Positions 32,744 to 42,502 of a stretch of 64,000 nucleotides of DNA are shown here, in pieces; the first letter of the stretch is position 1, and every line of letters starts with the position of its first letter. The stretch comes from Schizosaccharomyces osmophilus (lineage: Eukaryota > Ascomycota > Schizosaccharomycetes > Schizosaccharomycetales > Schizosaccharomycetaceae), in contig NC_079238.1 in the NCBI RefSeq assembly GCF_027921745.1, forward strand, positions 186,001 through 250,000, in the 5' to 3' direction. Below the pieces are notes generated by a model, which saw nothing but the letters and a program-made list of their open reading frames with translations, was not told the DNA's origin and made no database searches. The position numbers and the translations under genes are program-made.

Positions 32744-33307
32744 TGGTTTTTTATTTTAACGATATCTTGAATTCATTGGCGTTTCCTTCCGTTTTGGTTA
32801 TTTTAATTTTACTTTCTTTTTCTTGTTTATAATCTAAGCTCTGATTTTTTTTTAGAAAGCTTAATTACCCTGCCTACTTTTATGTTTTGAACATATGATC
32901 GTTTACTACTATTAGCATTAATTTATATAATGGAAATATTCCTTAGGCAAAAAATTGTAAATCTTCTTGAAACCTGCTTTGTAAATTACTGTATAGTAAT
33001 TAATCATATATAATAAGCTTTTTCTAAATTCTGTATGAAATAGACAGTAACTTGGTAGAAAATGAATAACAGAAAATGACCCTTGTTTCCCTATCTTTAC
33101 AATTTAAAAAAGGTAACGATTAAATAATCTATGACTTTATATGAAGGGTGCAAAATGATTATTATTATTTACTCAGATATATGCAACATGTATCAAAAAA
33201 AGAAAGTTATACCAATTTAAAAACCCTATTTTTATTAAGTATAACTCAGACTGTCCCAAAAACCAACATTAACCAAACATTGAATTTTTCCAAAATTCAA
33301 ATCAAAC
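32744..33307. other. Intergenic between convergent nem1 and utp3
   Basis: T-rich near nem1 and A-rich near utp3, as expected for two facing 3' ends. Nothing else recognised. Confidence 0.6.
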
Positions 33308-35137
33308 CTATTGGAATTTAATACTTTTAACAAGGCCTGCCTTGATACCAGTTTCTTCACCACCATAGCCATGCTTGGGAGGACCTTTGAAAATGGCCTT
33401 TTTGCTACCAAGCTTCTTCTTCGCCTTCTCGTAACGCATACGTTTCTTAAGACGAGGATTCCGATTCTCTTTCGGTCTACGAGGAGTAAGACCTCGATTT
33501 GTGGCAATATCCCTAGTAATTCCACGTTTATCTCCCTCACCAAGTTCAAAGAGTTCAGGGTATCTTGAGGCCCGTACCAAATCACGGTCATAGTCGTGTT
33601 CCTCTTTTCTTTTGCGTTTCTCACTCTTGGATTGAGATGACACAGAGTTATAATAATCTAAAGCATCTTGATCGGCGAAATCGGCTTCTCGATCCTTATT
33701 AGCGAGCACGCCTTCATTTTCAGGATCTTCTTCATCCAAATCAGCACCTTGAGCCTGATCTTGTCCACGTGCCGCAGCCTCTCGTAATAAGCGTTGGCGG
33801 CGCTCATAAAGACGTTCCTTGTAGGGAACATCAACGTCACCAGAAAGGTCTGTTTGAGCTCTGGATCGCTTAGCTGCTTTTTGGTCGATTTGGTTGGCGT
33901 AAAACCTAAGAGAACGTCGTTTCGCAGCTTTCTCCTCGGCATCCATTGAGTCCAACATAAGACCTTCACCATAGTCGTCGACATTATTGACTGGCTTTTG
34001 AACACCCTTAGCCTTTGCCTCTCGAAATTTAGATGTGATATCGTCTTCCTCACCTTCATTTTTCTCGTTTGCGGAAGAAGCTTCCCCTTCATTATCTATT
34101 TGCTCTTCATCATCATATTCCTCCGCAGAGTCACCCATATCAGATGCAATATCATCTTCCTCAGGCGCTTCGGGTGTTAAGTCTTCCAAATGATCGTTCG
34201 TTGCTTGCTCCTCGGGAGATTCAGGCTTGGATACTTGAACATCATCAAGGTCGCGGAAGGACTCCCAAGTTTGCTTACAGCGAACAAGATCAGTCATAAT
34301 TGGATGATTTTTAACATCTTCTTCACCACCACGCAGAAGAGCAAAATAGAATGTAAGAAAAGCAATATAGGCTCCCAAAGCGTTTACCTGAGCTTGAAGG
34401 AGAGGAGTAGGTGCAGTGTCTAATTTTTCTTTCAATTCTTTGTACGAAGGTTTCAAATCCTTGTATTCTTCCAAGAAGAGCTCAAACTCTGGATTTTTGG
34501 TACGTAGGATCTTTAGTAACTCTGGCCGAGGCATCTCTGGAGAAATCTTTTGGTCAAGCTGTTCAATCGCAGCTATGCTGTCTTCTAATTGAGAAGACTC
34601 AACCTTTGACTTATCGGCCCATTGACTTATATCGTCAACAGCATCTTCTTCAGTCAACTTTTCAAGACGCTTCCTCTGAAGACGAAGAGCTTCTTGTTCC
34701 TCCATACGAGCGTCAAACTCTTCATCATCTTCGTCATAGTTTTCATTGTCGTAATCATCGCCTCCGTAGTAGGATTTGGCAGAACGTCCCCAACCCTTCT
34801 CATCCAAAGCTTCCTCTTCATCAGCCGGTCCCTTCCTTTGGCCAGTTAATTCGTCTTCATCAGAAGTAGCACCTTCCACACCTTGCTCGGCCTCTTCATC
34901 ACTAGAACCTTCTAAACCGAGTACTTCCTCATCACTAAGACTCATTTGATCATCATCTGCGTTCTTTTTTGAGCCGCCATCAAAGAGAATTTTGTCTTGT
35001 GATTTGTAAAACTCGTCTTCAGAATCCGCAACATCGTCGTACGTACGAATGGCATCCACTTTTTCTCGTTCATCTATAGGTTGTTCATTCTTTGGTTGAT
35101 TTTTTACAGAATTGCTTCTGGATTTTTTTTTACCCAT
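33308..35137 (-). CDS. utp3: Sas10/Utp3 small-subunit processome protein
   Basis: One exon of 609 residues from the ATG at 35137 ([13 protein letters not shown]). The N-terminal half is very acidic ([20 protein letters not shown]). A Sas10/Utp3/C1D domain lies around residues 205-300. The C-terminus is the conserved Sas10 domain: [54 protein letters not shown]. Utp3 belongs to the U3 snoRNP-containing processome that cuts 18S pre-rRNA in the nucleolus. An ACGCGT (MluI cell-cycle box) lies 74 bases upstream. Order nem1-utp3 matches S. pombe as I recall it. Confidence 0.95.
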   Translation of the reverse strand: MGKKKSRSNSVKNQPKNEQPIDEREKVDAIRTYDDVADSEDEFYKSQDKILFDGGSKKNADDDQMSLSDEEVLGLEGSSDEEAEQGVEGATSDEDELTGQRKGPADEEEALDEKGWGRSAKSYYGGDDYDNENYDEDDEEFDARMEEQEALRLQRKRLEKLTEEDAVDDISQWADKSKVESSQLEDSIAAIEQLDQKISPEMPRPELLKILRTKNPEFELFLEEYKDLKPSYKELKEKLDTAPTPLLQAQVNALGAYIAFLTFYFALLRGGEEDVKNHPIMTDLVRCKQTWESFRDLDDVQVSKPESPEEQATNDHLEDLTPEAPEEDDIASDMGDSAEEYDDEEQIDNEGEASSANEKNEGEEDDITSKFREAKAKGVQKPVNNVDDYGEGLMLDSMDAEEKAAKRRSLRFYANQIDQKAAKRSRAQTDLSGDVDVPYKERLYERRQRLLREAAARGQDQAQGADLDEEDPENEGVLANKDREADFADQDALDYYNSVSSQSKSEKRKRKEEHDYDRDLVRASRYPELFELGEGDKRGITRDIATNRGLTPRRPKENRNPRLKKRMRYEKAKKKLGSKKAIFKGPPKHGYGGEETGIKAGLVKSIKFQ

Positions 35138-35444
35138 TGTTGTAGGCAAAAGGATGGATTGACTTGGTAATTATAAATGCTTGTATTTCCTTAGTACGTT
35201 GTAGTATATAACGCGTTAGCGACTGTTACGTTAATAAATAAAATTGAAAAGGAAAAATACAGTAAGAAATACAAATGCGAAGAAGTTGTATACGAATATG
35301 TCTTCTAAATTGCAGCGAAATGGTTAAATTTTCATGTTTTGTACTGCTTATATAGTACTTACCAAGAAAAATACTGTGGTGCGAATGATGTGGAAAAGAA
35401 GGCATTCCTAAATCATAATTCTATTTTTCTTCTAGATTGATAAA
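35138..35444. other. utp3 promoter and ZNRD2-like 3' end
   Basis: A 307-base gap. It contains ACGCGT at 35211-35216; nothing else noted. Confidence 0.5.
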
Positions 35445-35991
35445 CTATATTTTGCCTCGCATATCTTTGGCAAGTTCGATGAGTTGTAGAATGCGTTCAA
35501 TACGTTGGAAAGCGACCTCTCGAGACTCATTGTGAGGAATCGGGATAAAATCTTCCAGTTGGGCTTCCAGCTCATCAATAAGTTTCACATAAACTGAAGC
35601 CTTATTGGGCTGAGAAGATTCGTTCTTTTGAAGTTGGTTTGGTTCAGACTTTGTTGTCTGAGGAGAAGACGTAGAAGAGACATGTTGTTGTACAACGTCG
35701 CGTCCATGAGGAGTGTTTTCTAATAAAGAAGATGATTGTGATGATTGTAATGCTGGAGCTTCAGCTTTTGGTTTGTCAACGCATGCAACGCAAAACATGG
35801 GTTGGTCTCGCAACCTCATCATGGGAACCTGTAGCTGTTAGTAAAGAGTCAATCACAAGAAGAAAAGAAATCCTTGTTCTTAAAGCTTGACGAACCTTTT
35901 GACATTCAGGACAAACAGTGTCGAGAAGCGTATATCCTCGTAGCATATAATTTCCTAATTTTTTCGAAACATCATCGTTCACCAATGTCAT
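35445..35991 (-). CDS. ZNRD2 (Sjogren/scleroderma autoantigen 1)-like zinc-ribbon protein
   Basis: Exons 35991-35896 and 35828-35445 give 159 residues. The intron splits the zinc ribbon: CPEC closes exon 1 and CVAC follows in exon 2 (MLRGYTLLDTVCPEC...PMFCVAC). This is the ZNRD2/SSSCA1 pattern. The rest is Ser/Gln-rich, with a C-terminal helical pair (IDELEAQLEDFIP, ERILQLIELAKDM). The donor is the unusual GTTCGT; the acceptor follows a CTAAC branch by only a few bases (CTAACAGCTACAG). The alternative AG six bases upstream would add two residues in frame. The molecular role in yeast is not settled. Confidence 0.85.
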
Positions 35992-36858
35992 TTTATAATT
36001 CTCCAAATAAATTTAATTTAATATTCAAAATTATGTGCAAAATGTACGGAAAACCTGGAACTTTAGCCAAAGTGAAAGAGTTTGCTTTTTCTTTACAATG
36101 CTTTCTCAAGGCAAGACAAAAGAATAGAAACCAAGAGTAAGGCTACCAAATACTTTAGAAAATGAATAAAAACAGGCTTCTTTTTAAGAAATAAGAAATA
36201 AATTTCAGAAAAGGGGTATATCAGGTCGATTGTAGAAACAGCGTGTGATGAACTGAAAGAAGCGAAACACAATATTTCACCTTTCTATCCAAATCTTGCC
36301 ATAAAAAAAAAGGAGACAAATTCCCATCTCTTTCTCCCAAGTGCAACAGTTTCTACTCGATTCTTAAAACGCCGATTAGACCCTTTTCGAGCATTCATCC
36401 AACTGAATTCGCTAGACACAGATTCGCAGTAAAATAAGGCCGTTTCGGAAAGACTTTAATAATTGTTTTCTACTTATTTCCTTAATCTTTATCTTGAAAG
36501 ATTCAGAACAAACACTTTCGTAGCTACCGATGATTTCATCTGGTCCATTTTCCAGACTACGGAACTGTTCCATGTCTTTACGGCATAACTGTTTATTTAT
36601 TAAACTATCCATAGAATCAAATTAACAGTTTACCTATCGTTTCTTTTCCAGCTTCAGCTTTCATCATGCTAGCACTTCCTGTATATAGGCCACCTATGCT
36701 CGGAATCATTTCGTGACCTTAACCATTTCCACTAAGAAAAGTCATTCTATGGAAAAAGACTGAAGTTGCTTTGATTTTTTACATTAATTTATATAAACCT
36801 TTATAGTTTATATTAAATTTGTTCATCTTTTGTTCTGTCTGGCTTGCAATACAGAAGA
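35992..36858. other. Intergenic, divergent region between ZNRD2-like gene and dsd1
   Basis: AT-rich. Minus-strand coding-like pieces at 36634-36709 and 36412-36612 might be parts of a small gene, but no clean splice joins them. A TATATAAA box at 36790-36797 fits dsd1. Confidence 0.4.
36790..36797 (+). promoter_or_regulatory. Probable TATA box of dsd1
   Basis: TATATAAA, 62 bases upstream of the dsd1 ATG, a workable spacing for a short 5' leader. Confidence 0.4.
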
Positions 36859-38060
36859 ATGACCCAGAAATGCACAAACGTGACCAATGACTCGGTCCCT
36901 TCAAATAAGCCTAATGAAGAAGCTGTAATTGATCATGTTTCCAAAGCTCATGACTTCTACTGGACCTATACGGAAGAACCTCACAAAAGCCGACGAGCTG
37001 CCATTCTCAAGGCTCATCCAGAGGTAAGAAATGAAATGAATAGCATTCGTTGAGCTAGCAAGGGAAAAAAGAACGAAATAGATATTGTTTTATTCTGCTT
37101 CTTTGTTCTTGTCAATGCTTTGTTCATAGAATTGTTACTGACCCATTTTAGGTTGCTTCTTTAAATGGATATGAACCAAAAACGAAATGGGTGGTTCTCT
37201 TCGTCGTTTTTCTTCAATTGACTTGTGCAATTTTATTGTCTAATACAAATCCTTGGAATTGGAAGTTTCTACTCACTGGCTACTTCATTGGTGCATTCTG
37301 TAACCAAAATATCTTTTTAGCCATCCATGAACTCTCCCACAATTTGGGATTTAAGCGCGCTGTTCATAATCGCCTTTTTTCTTTTATTGCAAATCTTCCT
37401 GTTGGTGCTCCATACTCCGCCAGTTTTCGCCCTTACCACATGGAGCATCATAGGTATCAAGGCGTCGATGGTTTTGACACAGATTTGCCAACTTCCTTGG
37501 AGCTCATCCTTTTCGATAATGTTCTCGGAAAGGCTTTTTTCTGTACTTTCCAACTTTTTTTTTATGCATTCCGTCCAATGTTTGTTCGTCAACTCCCTTT
37601 GACGAGCTTGCATTTTTGGAATGTAGTCGTCCAATTCGTTTTTGATTTCTTGGTCTTCAAATATTTAGGATGGAGATCTATGGCCTACTTTTTCTTAAGC
37701 TCCTTCATGGCTGGCAGCTTGCATCCCACTGCGGGCCATTTTCTTAGTGAACATTACAACGTAGCTCGCACTCGTTTAATTCAGGAAGGACCGGGTAAGG
37801 ACGCTCCTCTGGAAACGTTTAGCTACTATGGCCCGCTTAATATTTTAGTTTATAACGCTGGTTATCACATCGAACATCATGACTTTCCTTATGTTGCTTG
37901 GACCCGTATCGCCAAAGTACGTGAATTGGCTCCTGAGTTTTACAGCAATATTCCTGAGTGTAAAAGTTGGAGCGGTATCATTTACCAGTTTATCACCGAT
38001 TCAAACGTTGGTATGTGGTGTAGAGTGAAGCGTAAGCAAAAAACCGATTTATCTAATTAA
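36859..38060 (+). CDS. dsd1: Sphingolipid (dihydroceramide) delta-4 desaturase
   Basis: Exons 36859-37023 and 37152-38060 give 357 residues; the intron has a CTGAC branch and TTTTAG acceptor. The N-terminus has DFYWTYTEEPHKSRRAAILKAHPE, the Lipid_DES motif of this family. The three histidine boxes that bind the di-iron centre are HELSHN, HMEHHRYQ and HIEHHDF. Several membrane segments surround them. The enzyme introduces the 4,5-trans double bond of the sphingoid base in dihydroceramide at the ER, the first step towards fungal glucosylceramides. Very close to the fission-yeast Dsd1 length. Confidence 0.94.
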
Positions 38061-38384
38061 TTTTTGACGTTTTTTGGTCCGGGTATCTATTTTTCTGATT
38101 TCTGCTTTTGTTCTTTTGTTGTTTGTTTTGTTTAAGGAAATAAAAAGGGGAGATTCAAACTATCGGCTTTTATGTTGGATATTCTCCAATAAATAAATGT
38201 TAAAAACAGATAATTGAATAGTTGGTCTCTTTGTTTGATTTTCTAGATAATATATTATTTGAATAGTCTTTTTGTTTTTGTTAACGTCTTTGTGCTGCAA
38301 AATATGTTTCAGCATATGAATACAGTCTATAAAGGACAACAAAGGGGCGGCGATATTATGCCCTTTAATCATTATGTGTATCAA
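38061..38384. other. Intergenic between convergent dsd1 and the YTP1-like gene
   Basis: AT-rich 3'-3' gap. No gene seen. Confidence 0.6.
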
Positions 38385-39920
38385 TTAATTATGTTTTGCA
38401 TGTGCATATCCTTTTAATCCTAAGAAGAATAGTTCAAGACACATAATTATACAAGTTAAAGCAACGCATACATTCATGAGTAGCATAGCAGATAACCCGT
38501 TGACGCGAATTTTATTTACAACATCATAAGAAGATGCCATAAACATAATTCCTCCGCAGATCAAACAAAAACTTGTAATGATTTCTGTTGGAGGACGAGT
38601 TGGCCATGGTGAACTAGGTCGTTTTATATAAAGCAAAACGTAAGTACACGCACGAGAAACGGCTGCTGCAGAAAGCAATCGACCCCAAATGACATGGATA
38701 ACGGTGGAGATTTGGCTTTTTTGTTCATGAGACGACATCATGATGCCAGTAAAGAACACTGTTATCGCAGGAAAGAGATTTAACGAAGCAGAGGGGCTCT
38801 CATCAGTAGTAGAATTTCCTTCTTCATGAGGAGACTGATGTAAGGCGTAGGACAAGCCAGTGTTCAAAAATCTGCGAACCATTTTTGATTCAACAAAGAT
38901 ACCACATAAGCCAGCCCACCAGAGCATAAAAGCAATCGACACATGTTGCATATCGTGATGATTCCATACTCCATCTGTATTACCAAGACGCTCTAGCCAT
39001 ACGTTGGTAATGCCATAAGTGAAAAGAACGGAAGACTCAACCATTTCCTTACTTGGTACGAACCTTCTAAGCCCACTTTGGCTTAATTTGGGACGAAGAT
39101 TCCATGCCCAGCCGTATTCAGCAAAAGCGCCAAGATATTCTCCAAAGGATAGAATTCCGTACCATAGGAAGAGGGCTCCCTTAATCCAATGGGCAAGACC
39201 GTTGAAAATATGACTTCCTCTGAAAATTCCGGCAAGTAAAACAAGTCCAGTACAAACTTCAAAAAAACCCATGTACAACCATAAATGTCCTAAAATCCTG
39301 TGTGTATAGCGCAACACCGATAACAAAATAAGTTTTCCTTTTGGAAGAGAAACTTTCTTTAAATTATTAAAAGCAAAGGTCGACTGATTATCTCTAGGAC
39401 TGGCACCTTCATCAAATGACTCCAAATCTTCCTGAGTGTCTTCATTTTCTAAAAGAGGTGCATCATAGCTCAGACAGTTCTTCATTGATTGCTCGGTTCT
39501 TTTCCCATCAACTGGCGATGAACCAAGGGATTGGCTGGAAGGATAAGCCTTCAAAATCGTTCGTTTTATGAATGTGGTAACAATTCCAAAGACTACAATC
39601 ACAAATGACATCCACATGAAGACTCTTCCCACCGGACGATGAATGTTTCCCTTGTAGTAATCATTGTGAGAAGCATGATGATGAGAAAGATGAGCAAAAA
39701 TGTACCCAACGAAGGTTAATAACACATAGGTCACTTGAACAGGAATATGAGCCTTGCTTTTCGCCATAGCCAAAACGATACCGGTTGGCAGAATAAGGAC
39801 GTAGGCAATCATCATACAAATAATGTGTGCCCATAAATATTTGTTCATGTTATTAGCATAGTTTTCAAAGTCATATTCGATAGGAACGTCCCCGGTGGAA
39901 TTCATTTGCATTCCATCCAT
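38385..39920 (-). CDS. YTP1-like multi-spanning membrane protein
   Basis: One exon of 511 residues from the first ATG. The N-terminal part (NKYLWAHIICMMIAYVLILP to about residue 115) is a DUF2427 domain with a cytochrome-b561-like look, including His-rich AHLSHHHASHNDYY. A Ser-rich loop of about 70 residues follows, then a YTP1 domain of some eight membrane segments (HRILGHLWLYMGFFEVCTGL, NHHDMQHVSIAFMLWWAGLCGIF). Histidines in the segments could hold haem, which is inference. The family is conserved in fungi without a proven function. Confidence 0.85.
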   Translation of the reverse strand: MDGMQMNSTGDVPIEYDFENYANNMNKYLWAHIICMMIAYVLILPTGIVLAMAKSKAHIPVQVTYVLLTFVGYIFAHLSHHHASHNDYYKGNIHRPVGRVFMWMSFVIVVFGIVTTFIKRTILKAYPSSQSLGSSPVDGKRTEQSMKNCLSYDAPLLENEDTQEDLESFDEGASPRDNQSTFAFNNLKKVSLPKGKLILLSVLRYTHRILGHLWLYMGFFEVCTGLVLLAGIFRGSHIFNGLAHWIKGALFLWYGILSFGEYLGAFAEYGWAWNLRPKLSQSGLRRFVPSKEMVESSVLFTYGITNVWLERLGNTDGVWNHHDMQHVSIAFMLWWAGLCGIFVESKMVRRFLNTGLSYALHQSPHEEGNSTTDESPSASLNLFPAITVFFTGIMMSSHEQKSQISTVIHVIWGRLLSAAAVSRACTYVLLYIKRPSSPWPTRPPTEIITSFCLICGGIMFMASSYDVVNKIRVNGLSAMLLMNVCVALTCIIMCLELFFLGLKGYAHAKHN

Positions 39921-40698
39921 GATGGTTCAATTGTTTCGAAGTAAGAAGAGCACCTGAAATACAATTCTAATAAAAATGAACGTCGTTTGTAATTATTTTT
40001 TTGGGATGGCCGTTTATGCCGATGAAACGAATGTAAACAATAAATAACTAAGAAACAGAAGCCTGCAGCAAAAGACCGTTTCCCTCCCTCTACATATAAT
40101 GTTAATAAACCGTTTCTGCAATTTTAATTTAACCAACTGCAGGTCATAAATTTTTCAATTCCGTTGGCCATTATTGGAAGTTCAAAACATTGTGAATAAA
40201 CAATGCCAGAAGCAATTTAATCCTCAATTTTCTTCAAAAAATACCTACTTTATGAAATAATAAAACAATAAAAGTAAGAAGCCTAACAAATTTGGAATTG
40301 TTGCGGCTATGTAAATGAAGGAAGTGATTCGGTGAAAAATCATGCTACCCTGTACACGATCGATACTAGGAGAATCTGTAGTTCAGTATTGAAGATAATA
40401 GCTCAATATTTTGACAATTTAGAAAAATATTTATTTATTAGATGAGACTCTCCATTCAGCCATTCAAAGAGCTTCAACCATCTAATATCAAGCAAGTCTT
40501 TTATTCAATAGCCGACAGTCCTTATTGTGTAAACAACATTCCAAAAATTTATTAATAATTAACCATAACCCTCTATGACCTATCTTCATTTATCGAAACA
40601 GTAAGTTCGTTTTGGTTGAGCGTAATTTGCATTATATTTTGCAGACCTGATTTCATCCATGTCGATCCTATGTTCCTTATATCTAAAGTAGTACTTTT
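39921..40698. other. Intergenic, YTP1-like promoter and dph1 3' end
   Basis: About 780 bases of AT-rich DNA. I see no ORF, tRNA or repeat. Confidence 0.55.
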
Positions 40699-42112
40699 CT
40701 AAGCAGCAGCAGCACGCTCAGCTTTTCTTCTGGGCGGCAACGGCCGGTTTTCAGGGTTGTTGGGGGTCCAATTGCCTAGTGAATTCGTTGCATAAAAGTC
40801 CATGGGATAGACTTCACGCCACGGTGCAGCTTGAAAAGCGACAGAAGCTTCGTATGGAGTCAAAAGTGGTGCTGGAAAAGCATAACCCCAATCAATGGAC
40901 AATCGCGGGCAAGCGACTTGAACCCAAGCATCCACATCTGTAAACTGGGCTAGACGATCTGGAAAAATTTCAGACATTAATACAGTTACGAATTCCTTAT
41001 TGCTCTTTTTCAAAGTTTCTTTCAAATTATCCAAAACTTTCGGCGATCCTTGTCTACCAAGGGTGCCCTGAATTAAACCAAACTTCTTTGCACTTCTGGC
41101 TTTCTCAATCGCGGAGTGCCGGATTTCTTTCATTTCTTCATGAGCATACGACTCTATTGTTAAAACATGTGAATAGGGGTCGTAACGATACGCAGGCAGT
41201 CCAGGGTTTGCAATCATGACAGATTCCAAATGGAATCGACCATCACCGATGTAAACGACAGCATCCACCAAATTTCTGTCAATATATGGAGAAGTACATC
41301 CGAGAGCTTCACCGGGGGACAAAGGCTTGGCTTGGGGAATAACTGAATGGAATCCACCCTTACCATCTTCCTCTACTTTCTCCAGCTCTTCTTTAATTGT
41401 ATTTAAAGAACCAACGAATTGAATTGTACCCACCAGAGCCAATCTGGACTTTGAAGAAAGATTCTGTTTTAAAGATGCGATAATGTGGCCTAAATCAACT
41501 TTAATGTCAACAAACACATACAATACCTTGATAGGTGTCTGATCTACGGGTACAAGACAAGAGTGACCATAATGAACCAAGAAATCACATCCAAGAGCTC
41601 TAGCTGTAAAATCATCAATACAGCAGGCACCATAAGTGACGTCTCCCATAACTATCGTTTCCACCTGGCAAAACTGTTCGAATATGTCAGACAAGATACA
41701 GCCAAACATCAATAACCCTTCTGGAAGCTGCAAAGCCACGCGCTTTGCTTTTCTCATGCGAATATGCCAAATGGTTTTATGTACTTCAAAGTTATAGTTT
41801 TCAGGAAGCTACATATCTTGTTAGTTTGTGTCAAAACTTTTTTTCTCATATGTCGCTCTTCTATATAATCCAAATTCATCAATGATCATTAATCCATGAA
41901 CATATATACCAACATACCAATTTCACTGCTTCATTTATGCCTTTATCATTCAAAACTTCCTCAGGAATCCGTGTTGCCATTCGTCCTGAACTTTTAACGC
42001 GTGTATTGACCACCTGTGTGTCCTCTACATCCCTCGAGGACCCAGATACATTGTCTTTCTTAGCGTTTTTTCCAACAAACCTCTTTCTTGGGACTTTTTT
42101 CACTTCAGCCAT
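40699..42112 (-). CDS. dph1: Diphthamide synthesis enzyme Dph1 (radical-SAM-like, 4Fe-4S)
   Basis: Exons 42112-41918 and 41808-40699 give 434 residues. The intron has a GTATGT donor and a CTAAC branch ahead of TATGTAG. Three cysteines for the noncanonical 4Fe-4S cluster sit in [30 protein letters not shown] and [25 protein letters not shown], one in each of the three repeated domains. With Dph2, Dph1 transfers the aminocarboxypropyl group of S-adenosylmethionine to the target histidine of eEF2, the first step to diphthamide. It is divergent from the phosphate transporter, their ATGs 390 bases apart. Confidence 0.95.
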
Positions 42113-42502
42113 CGTGTTTTCTATAAAGTCGGGTTTCAGATTTTCTTACAGCAAAATGAAAAATTCCTTTTCAAACTCAAATCCTTATAGAATAATTGTC
42201 TTTATCCAGATTTTTCAACAGACTTAAATCCAATTCAAGCAAGCAATTGCTTGTATTTGCTAAGTTGGTAAATAAAGGCCACCGTTTCTACTCTTGCGGA
42301 TTTTGTGTATTGCGTATGGGCTCACTATACGAGGATCCTGTCCTACCTGGGACAAAAGTTTGATGCAACAACAGTTCGCATATATAAACGTGTTTAAAAA
42401 AGGTTTTGAATTTCCATTGTAATTGGGATTTTTGTGACAGTTTTACTGAACATCTGAAGTAGCATTCTTTTTTCGTGTTTGGAATGCAAGAACTGTCTTT
42501 CA
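42113..42502. other. Divergent promoter region of dph1 and the phosphate transporter
   Basis: AT-rich, with one GC-richer patch around 42300-42350. No binding site could be named with confidence. Confidence 0.5.

Noticed and set aside
34411-34869. 152-codon ORF antisense to utp3
   Set aside because: Shadow of the acidic repeat-like coding region of utp3.
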